Positions 5,949-11,057 of a stretch of 11,057 nucleotides of DNA are shown piece after piece. Source of the stretch: Paracoccaceae bacterium. Its GTDB lineage: Bacteria > Pseudomonadota > Alphaproteobacteria > Rhodobacterales > Rhodobacteraceae. A model generated the notes under the pieces. It had not been told where the DNA came from and made no database searches. It saw nothing but the letters and a program-made list of their open reading frames with translations. A program made the translations under genes and the position numbers. Position 1 is the stretch's first letter. Each line of letters begins with the position of its first letter. The stretch is taken from assembly GCA_007123625.1 (NCBI GenBank), contig SKKS01000004.1, forward strand, positions 1 through 11,057. Reading direction: 5' to 3'.

Positions 5949-8075
5949 ATGACTCGTCACAGCGCCATGCACCGATTATGCTTAGGCATGGCATTGTGCT
6001 GCAGAGTCCCCACCTTCGTTCGCGCCGTGGCCTGCGCTGCGGGCAAGGGGCGGCTGTCGGCTGTTTGTCCGGTGGCGCTGGTGGTCCTGTGGCTGTTTGC
6101 GCAGCCGGGGGTGGCGCAGGCGCAGGACCGGCGCATGGCGCTGATTGTCGGCAATTCCGCCTATACCGAGGCCGAGGTTCTGCCGAACGCAGCGCGCGAC
6201 GCCCGCGCGGTCGCGAACGCGGTCGAGAACCTCGGGTTCGAGGTCACCCTGTTGCTGGATACCGATTTCGACCAGTTCACGCAGACTGTGGCCCGGTTCG
6301 CGCGGCGTGCGGATGCGGCGGACGCGGTGCTGTTCTACTTCTCGGGGCACGCCTTCCAGTTGAGCGGGATAAACTATCTTGCGCCGGTCTCGGCCAGCCT
6401 GCGCTCGGTCGACGAGATCGAGGCACAGACCTTGCGGATTGACGAGATCATTGCGCAGATTTCGGGGCGCGGGCGCCAGACGATCGTGATGCTTGACGCG
6501 TGCCGCAACAACCCGCTGCCGCCGTCGCTGCGCAGCACCGCGCGTGATGGTCTGGCGCAGACCGAAACAGGCACCGACACTTTTGTGGCCTTCGCCACGC
6601 AGCCCAATAACATCACATTTGATGGGCGCGACGGCAACAGCCCGTTTACTACCGCGCTGCTGACCCATCTGGATGCCCCGGGGATCAGCATTTCCGACAT
6701 GATGATCCGCGTGCGCAGCGATGTGTCGCGCAACACTCTGGGTCGGCAAATTCCGTGGGACCAGAGCTCGCTGACGCGACCGTTCTATTTCAACGCGGTC
6801 CAGAGTTCCGATGCCGACATGGCCGAGGTTGACTTTGACATGTTCGTGGGCAAGGACCGCGAATGGCGCGAGTGGGCGGTGCAGTTCCTTGTCAGCACCG
6901 GCATGAAGGTCACCATCGAGGAAATCGATGCCGAACTCCGGGCGCGCGGCCTGCTGGAAGATGCCCCGCTGGAGTTGGCCGCCGCTCCGCCCGAACCTGC
7001 CGCCGAGCTGCCGGTATTTTCCACTGTGCCGCTGGATCAGCGCCCCGCCGCTCCGGACCCTGAGCTGGCGCAGGATACCACACCCGAGGCCCGGCCCGAG
7101 GACTTGACGCCCGATGACGCGGCGGACGCGCCGCCAGTGACCGAGGACCCCGGCGCAGAGTTTCCTGTGGTCGCTGAGCTTTATGACGAAATCGACGCTG
7201 TCGCAGATGCGCGGGAAGCAGCGGTGCCCGCCGAGGATACCCCTGCGGTTGTGGCGGAAGTACCCGAGGTGATGCCGGAGCCCGCAACCGACCCTGCGCA
7301 GGTTCCCGAAACGGCCCCGGCCACGGAACCGCCGGGTCAGACCGACGAGACCGAGACGGCGGACGATGCACAGCCGGGTCCGGATCCTGCGACGGAAGCT
7401 GATGCCATTGCTGCCGATGATGCGCCGTTCGATCTTGCCGCGCTGCCCGAGGCGACGCGACCGCTCGACGATCCTCTTCCCCTTCCGCGCGCGGGGGCGC
7501 TGCAATTGCCCGAGGATGACACCGACTTCCCGGATATTTCGAGCATGGTTGCCACGCGGGTTGTTGCCCAGCCTGCAAGCGACATGCTGATCCTGGCCGC
7601 GCTTGATCCGGGGCAGGCGCTGACGCCGCATGTAGGCGGGATGCGCCGCATCATCGGGGTCGAGGTTGAACCCGAGGAAGTCCCCGACAATATCGTGGTG
7701 GCGCTGCAGGAAGAGTTGCAACGCGTCGGCTGCTACCGGATGCGTGTCGATGGCCAGTGGGGCCCGGGGTCGGCGCGGGCGCTGGTGAGTTTCTATTCCC
7801 GCACCGGGCTGACGCCGCCGTCTTCGCCCGAGCCGTCGGTCGCGATCTGGCGCGTGGTCCGCGATACCGAGGGCGAAATCTGTCCCCCGCCGGCCCCTGT
7901 GGCCCAGGCCCCGCGTGCGCAGACGACGCCGACGCGCACCGCGCCACAGCCGACCCAGCGTGTCGCGCCTGCGCAGCAACCCACCCCGCGCGCGGCTCCG
8001 GCGCCGCAGCAACCCGCGGCGAGCAGCGGGCGCGGGATTGGCGGCGCCGGGCGTGGGGTCGGCGGTTTGCGTTGA
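5949..8075 (+). CDS. Secreted caspase-like (peptidase C14) protein with peptidoglycan-binding-like domain
   Basis: A 708-residue protein from the ATG at 5949. A hydrophobic segment (about 39-53) ending in VAQAQ (55-59) looks like a signal peptide, so the protein is probably periplasmic. The caspase-fold domain begins directly after it with RMALIVGNSAY (62-72). The catalytic pair is visible: His134 in YFSGHAF (130-136) and Cys185 in MLDACRNNP (181-189). The domain ends near 282. After a short helical stretch comes a long acidic, Pro/Ala/Glu-rich linker (about 340-525). Residues 579-621 resemble a PG_binding_1 domain (ALQEELQRVGCY, then VDGQWGPGSARALVSFY). The tail is Pro/Gln/Ala-rich and ends in a Gly/Arg stretch. 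The usual GHG of the family is GHA here. The start is uncertain: 5949 has a poor ribosome site, and ATGs at 5967 and 5988 or a GTG at 6027 would give a more normal signal peptide. It is probably co-transcribed with the transglycosylase 64 bp downstream. Its substrate is unknown. Confidence 0.82.
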   Translation: MTRHSAMHRLCLGMALCCRVPTFVRAVACAAGKGRLSAVCPVALVVLWLFAQPGVAQAQDRRMALIVGNSAYTEAEVLPNAARDARAVANAVENLGFEVTLLLDTDFDQFTQTVARFARRADAADAVLFYFSGHAFQLSGINYLAPVSASLRSVDEIEAQTLRIDEIIAQISGRGRQTIVMLDACRNNPLPPSLRSTARDGLAQTETGTDTFVAFATQPNNITFDGRDGNSPFTTALLTHLDAPGISISDMMIRVRSDVSRNTLGRQIPWDQSSLTRPFYFNAVQSSDADMAEVDFDMFVGKDREWREWAVQFLVSTGMKVTIEEIDAELRARGLLEDAPLELAAAPPEPAAELPVFSTVPLDQRPAAPDPELAQDTTPEARPEDLTPDDAADAPPVTEDPGAEFPVVAELYDEIDAVADAREAAVPAEDTPAVVAEVPEVMPEPATDPAQVPETAPATEPPGQTDETETADDAQPGPDPATEADAIAADDAPFDLAALPEATRPLDDPLPLPRAGALQLPEDDTDFPDISSMVATRVVAQPASDMLILAALDPGQALTPHVGGMRRIIGVEVEPEEVPDNIVVALQEELQRVGCYRMRVDGQWGPGSARALVSFYSRTGLTPPSSPEPSVAIWRVVRDTEGEICPPPAPVAQAPRAQTTPTRTAPQPTQRVAPAQQPTPRAAPAPQQPAASSGRGIGGAGRGVGGLR

Positions 8076-8095
8076 CACGACAAGGAACCGCCGCG

Positions 8096-8143
8096 ATGCT
8101 GCCACCGCAAACCAGCCAGCAAACGCGCACGAGGGCAGGATGA
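8096..8143 (+). CDS. Possible 15-residue leader ORF coupled to the transglycosylase
   Basis: ATG at 8096 is preceded by AAGGAA (8082-8087) with an eight-base gap, a better ribosome site than that of the following gene. The ORF encodes MLPPQTSQQTRTRAG and its TGA (8141-8143) overlaps the transglycosylase ATG (8140-8142) as ATGA. This arrangement would load ribosomes onto the next gene by reinitiation. The peptide resembles nothing I know, and such an ORF could arise by chance in this 64-bp gap. The good ribosome site and exact stop/start overlap are the only support. Confidence 0.35.
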   Translation: MLPPQTSQQTRTRAG

Positions 8144-10197
8144 CCGGCGCGGACGAACGGTTCGGCACGGCGCGCCTGGCGGCACAGCGTCGACGCCATC
8201 GCAGACGGCGGCGCCGGGTTGCCGCTCTGATTGGCGTCGGGATTGTTGCAATGGTTGCGGGGGGCTGGGCACTGGTCCGGTCGGACCTGCACCGGCAGAT
8301 CACGTTCGGGCGGCCCGATCCGGGGATACACGCGGAGGGGCTTGCCGTCCCTCCACCCGGCGCCGAGGGCGCAGCGGCACCAACCGACGCGCCCGAGCCT
8401 GTCATCCCCGCCAGCGCGGCACTCATCGACCTTCCCGGCCAGCCGATGCGCCTGCGGCTGGCCGGTGCCAATGGCGACGGTCGGGGCGCGCCCGAACGGA
8501 TTGCGCGCCCCGGGTTGCCCGAAGCGACCCGGGGGGCGGGCGACCTCATCCTGCTGCGGGACACGCTGATCGCCTCGGGCGAGCGGGTGGCGGTAACGCT
8601 TCCTTCCAGCCGCGAGGATTTCGCGATTTTCCAGGCTCAGCGTCAGCGCGCGCTTGCGCAAGCGGGCGATGCTCCGGATCCGGGCGCCGATCCCGGCGAT
8701 CCTTCGCGCGCGCTGCTTGAGCGCCCGCAGACCGTGGCCGAAGCGCTGGCTCTGCGCGATCTCCATATCCGGCACGCCGCACAGGTAGGGCACCTTGTAC
8801 ATGGTGGCAGCCGATTGGCGCTGCGCGCGCCCTCCCGGCGCCACGGGTTGTTCGATGATGCCGTGGTGCGGGTCACAGCCCCGGCACAACTGGTCGATAT
8901 CCTGACTGCCGAAGGGCTGGCCCGTCCCCAGGCCGAAGCGGTGGCCGAGGCCGCGCATGCGCGGTTCGGGATCGAGGGGCTGACACCCGGTTTCCTGATT
9001 GCCCTGCGCACCGCCAGCATGGCCGCATCCGACAGCCCGGAGCAGATGTTCGCGCAGATCACGCTCTATGACGGCGCACGGTATGTAGGCTCGCTGGCGC
9101 GCGAAGCGGCGGGGCGTTCAGAGGCGCCCGGCGGCGCGGCGCCCTGGGTCGTGGAAACCCCGTCGCCCGGCGCCGAAACCGCAGGTCCGGACGCTTCGGC
9201 GGATCCGGCCCCGCTGCAGGCCGCCTTGCGCGCGGTGCCGGGCGCGGACCCCTGGGTCGGGCACGCATTCGCCGCAGCAGTCCCGGACGCGCCATCCCCG
9301 CAGCCAGGCGAAGTCCGCGTGCTTGATGCGATCTACAGTGCCGCCATGCGCCACGGGATCGAACCGGCGCTGGTGGGGCAGATCATCATGCTGCTTTCCG
9401 AGGCGCACAACCTTGACGGCATGGTCCATCCCGGCGACCGGTTCACTCTGCTGATGAGCGAAAGCCCCCACCCCGATCAGGATGCCGCCCTTGCGCAGGT
9501 GCTCTATCTTGGCATCGAAGGGCGCGAGGTGACGGCGGGGTGCTATGTCTTCAAGCCACCGGGGCGCACCAACTACGCCTGTTATGGTCGCAGCCCGGGC
9601 ACGGGTGCCGGTGCCAATGTCCAGGTGGGCCCCGCACAACAGGAAATGCTTTCCGCCGGGCTGGAGGTGGAAACGCTGGTCAACCGCATCATCCAGATCG
9701 AATCCGCCGGGCGCGCAGACGCCCGCAATCCGCTTTCAACGGCCACCGGTCTGGGTCAGTTCATCGAATCGACATGGCTGCGGATGATGCGCACCTACCG
9801 CCCCGAGCTTGTCGCAACCCGCTCGCGCGCCGAGTTGCTGGCGCTGCGGGTCGATCCCGCCATCTCGCGCGAGATGGTGACGAACCTTGCGCGCGAAGGC
9901 GAAAGCTATCTGCGGGCGCGGGGGCACCAGATCACGGCCGGGCGGCTGTACCTGGCGCATTTTCTGGGCATGGAGGGCGCGCATCTGGTGTTGTCATCGC
10001 CGCTGCACGGCGACCTGCAGGCCATTCTGGGCGCGGCGGTGATCAATGCCAATCCGTTCCTGCGCGGCAATGATGTCGCCTGGATCATCAACTGGGCCGA
10101 ACGGCACATGCAGCGGGGGTCCGGCCGGGTCGCAGTGATTCGCGAACCTGTGGGTTTGCCCGAGTTCCGCGCGGCAGTGGATGCCGCACTGAGCTAG
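8140..10197 (+). CDS. Membrane-anchored lytic transglycosylase with M23-type accessory domains
   Basis: A 685-residue protein expected to cleave peptidoglycan glycan strands in the periplasm. An Arg-rich stretch (17-26) precedes one membrane segment (about 27-45), giving an N-in anchor with the rest outside. The SLT catalytic domain is near the C-terminus: RIIQIESAGR (516-525) with catalytic Glu521, then TGLGQFIESTW (536-546), and further family-like segments through YLAHFLG (604-610) and AAVINANP (632-639). Upstream, residues 388-485 (LDAIYSAAMRHGIEPALVGQ, then VHPGDRFTLL, YLGIEGREVTAGCYVF and YACYGRS) resemble the domain that precedes the M23 peptidase in MepM/Csd3-type endopeptidases. A second, weaker copy seems to lie at about 240-320. 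No M23 metal site (HxxxD or HxH) is present. The start at 8140 has GAGGG four bases upstream, rather close. It converges with an IalB-family gene. Membership in the SLT clan is clear; its role with T6SS is inference. Confidence 0.85.
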   Translation: MTGADERFGTARLAAQRRRHRRRRRRVAALIGVGIVAMVAGGWALVRSDLHRQITFGRPDPGIHAEGLAVPPPGAEGAAAPTDAPEPVIPASAALIDLPGQPMRLRLAGANGDGRGAPERIARPGLPEATRGAGDLILLRDTLIASGERVAVTLPSSREDFAIFQAQRQRALAQAGDAPDPGADPGDPSRALLERPQTVAEALALRDLHIRHAAQVGHLVHGGSRLALRAPSRRHGLFDDAVVRVTAPAQLVDILTAEGLARPQAEAVAEAAHARFGIEGLTPGFLIALRTASMAASDSPEQMFAQITLYDGARYVGSLAREAAGRSEAPGGAAPWVVETPSPGAETAGPDASADPAPLQAALRAVPGADPWVGHAFAAAVPDAPSPQPGEVRVLDAIYSAAMRHGIEPALVGQIIMLLSEAHNLDGMVHPGDRFTLLMSESPHPDQDAALAQVLYLGIEGREVTAGCYVFKPPGRTNYACYGRSPGTGAGANVQVGPAQQEMLSAGLEVETLVNRIIQIESAGRADARNPLSTATGLGQFIESTWLRMMRTYRPELVATRSRAELLALRVDPAISREMVTNLAREGESYLRARGHQITAGRLYLAHFLGMEGAHLVLSSPLHGDLQAILGAAVINANPFLRGNDVAWIINWAERHMQRGSGRVAVIREPVGLPEFRAAVDAALS

Positions 10198-10204
10198 GTA
10201 GATT

Positions 10205-10236
10205 CTTCACACGCGCCCTGCCGACGCTCCGTGAAG
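10205..10236. terminator. Inverted repeat between convergent genes
   Basis: CTTCAC (10205-10210) and GTGAAG (10231-10236) form a perfect six-base stem with a 20-base G+C-rich loop. It lies in the 43-bp gap between the stops of the transglycosylase (plus) and the IalB-family gene (minus). The position suits a bidirectional terminator, but the stem is short, the loop is long, and there is no T-run. Confidence 0.3.
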
Positions 10237-10240
10237 GGGC

Positions 10241-10780
10241 TCAGTTCAGTCCGCGCAGCCGGTTCAATGCGGCGGTAAAGCCCATGAGCGAAACCTCGAT
10301 CTCGAACGGGGCGCCCTGGACGCTGGTCATGCGCACGGTTGCCGCAGTCGCCCGCGCAAGTGCCGAAACGGCATCCGCTGGCACATCCAGGTTCGCGATG
10401 CATCCGTTCGACAAGCAGGTCAGGAACGTCCCGCGCAACACTTCCTGATCGCCCAGTCGCACCGAAACGCCTTCGCTGAGCAACAGGCCGAAAGGTGCGA
10501 TCAGTGTCATTTGGGTTGTGCCGTTCCCCGGACTGCGTACCGCTGCCGTCAGAACACGCTGGCCCCCCTCGCGCTGGCTCAGTTGCTGCACCATCTCGCA
10601 GACCCGCGCCCCGCCGTTCTGGGCCTGCGACACGCATTGCACGATCCAGTCGCGATAGGTCTCGTTCAGGCGATCGGGCTGCCCGTCATCGGCGGTCTGT
10701 GCCGACGCGGGAAGCGTTGCCGCGCCAAGTCCCATCAGCAGTGCCGCCGCTCCGCTGCGCAGGGTGGCCTGTATCGTCAT
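10241..10780 (-). CDS. Invasion-associated locus B (IalB) family periplasmic protein
   Basis: A 179-residue exported protein. The signal peptide has a hydrophobic core at about 10-21 and probable cleavage after ASA (25-27). The mature part starts with the family signature YRDWIVQC (42-49). Cys49, Cys61, Cys122 and Cys127 are available for disulfides; the spacing fits the IalB family. The body is strand-rich (TQMTLIAPFGLLLSEGVSV, 89-107). IalB was named from a Bartonella locus linked to erythrocyte invasion, but homologues are widespread in free-living alphaproteobacteria and their molecular function is not established, so no invasion role should be read into it. The ATG at 10780 follows AAGGA (10788-10792) at a good spacing. 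It lies downstream of tssA on the same strand with a 57-bp gap, so it may be the last gene of that transcript. Confidence 0.88.
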   Translation of the reverse strand: MTIQATLRSGAAALLMGLGAATLPASAQTADDGQPDRLNETYRDWIVQCVSQAQNGGARVCEMVQQLSQREGGQRVLTAAVRSPGNGTTQMTLIAPFGLLLSEGVSVRLGDQEVLRGTFLTCLSNGCIANLDVPADAVSALARATAATVRMTSVQGAPFEIEVSLMGFTAALNRLRGLN

Positions 10781-10837
10781 GAGAAGTCCTTTCGCGGAAA
10801 TTCCTGCGGCGCAGCGTATGGACTGGTATGCGGCATA

Positions 10838-11057
10838 TCAACTGCCGGAATGAAACAAATCACCCAGGATCGATGTGAAGTCACGGTTCAGGTAACCTTT
10901 CGCTTTGAATAGCAGAATTGGGATCGGGCTGGAGGGTTCGGCGCGGCGATAATAGGTCTCGATCGCGGTCATCTGTGCTGTGGCCTCGGCACGGTTGAGG
11001 ATCGCGGGGCAGGGCGATGCGTCCGGTGCGGGGTCAGGCCGGGGCGTATCGGTGGAA
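10838..11057 (-). CDS. tssA: Type VI secretion protein TssA (ImpA), C-terminal 72 residues
   Basis: The minus strand is open from the window edge to a TGA at 10838-10840, giving the last 72 residues of a protein whose 5' part lies outside. The segment NRAEATAQMTAIETYYRR followed by AEPSSPIPILL, FKAKGYLNRDF and TSILGDLF has the pattern I recall for the C-terminal end of TssA/ImpA proteins: a helix with a YFRR-like motif, the EPSSPxPxLL turn, then a helix ending in a DFxxIL-like motif. TssA proteins organise sheath assembly at the baseplate or the distal end of the T6SS tube. Only this terminal region is visible, so the TssA subclass cannot be judged. It is the only direct sign of a T6SS locus in the window. 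Confidence 0.8.
   Translation of the reverse strand, partial: STDTPRPDPAPDASPCPAILNRAEATAQMTAIETYYRRAEPSSPIPILLFKAKGYLNRDFTSILGDLFHSGS

Noticed and set aside
7865..8060. Repetitive CCG/GCG-rich stretch as a possible DNA repeat
   Set aside because: It encodes the Pro/Gln/Ala tail of the caspase-like protein; the repetition comes from low-complexity protein sequence and has no regular unit.
7915..8139. Upstream extension of the transglycosylase frame
   Set aside because: It overlaps the 3' end of the caspase-like gene in another frame, is Arg-rich and featureless, and the ATG at 8140 gives a proper positive N-terminus followed by a membrane anchor.
5982..8564. An 860-codon minus-strand open frame
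   Set aside because: It is antisense to the caspase-like gene and the start of the transglycosylase. The product is Arg/Gly/Pro-rich, low-complexity and without motifs, as expected of a G+C-driven shadow frame.
1..11057. Insertion sequences, tRNA or rRNA genes, CRISPR arrays, prophage or integrase genes
   Set aside because: I saw no transposase or integrase motifs, no terminal or spaced direct repeats, and no tRNA-like cloverleaf with a CCA end.

Overview
The window is about two-thirds G+C, with tightly packed genes. Its gene content points to an alphaproteobacterium, most probably of the Rhodobacteraceae. The main reasons are a CckA-type hybrid histidine kinase with a CtrA-like box in front of it, an IalB-family periplasmic protein, and a secreted caspase-like protein of a kind common in that group. 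This assignment is inferred from family content, not from a search.

Left part (1-3164): housekeeping and metabolic genes. A minus-strand pair encodes an ECHDC3-like crotonase-fold protein (719-1513) followed by a thioredoxin-fold protein (128-682). Divergent from it across a gap of about 50 bp is a plus-strand pair: a PaaI-like hotdog thioesterase (1573-2013) and an RsmB-type rRNA m5C methyltransferase (2010-3164). The last two overlap by ATGA and are probably translationally coupled.

Middle (3165-5948): cckA, the hybrid kinase at the top of the CckA-ChpT-CtrA phosphorelay, has its own upstream gap with a TTAAC-N6-TTCAC site. After it come 309 bp without a convincing gene, starting with two hairpins.

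Right part (5949-11057): an envelope-related block. A secreted caspase-fold protein with a C-terminal peptidoglycan-binding-like domain (5949-8075) is followed on the same strand by a membrane-anchored lytic transglycosylase (8140-10197). The transglycosylase carries two domains resembling the N-terminal accessory domains of M23 endopeptidases, but has no M23 catalytic domain. Between the two lies a 15-codon ORF with a strong ribosome binding site; its stop overlaps the transglycosylase start. Converging on this pair from the right are an IalB-family gene (10241-10780) and the 3' end of a type VI secretion gene, tssA (10838 to the window edge). The window therefore seems to end at the border of a T6SS cluster. 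The caspase/transglycosylase pair is a candidate cell-wall module for that apparatus, but this link rests on position only.
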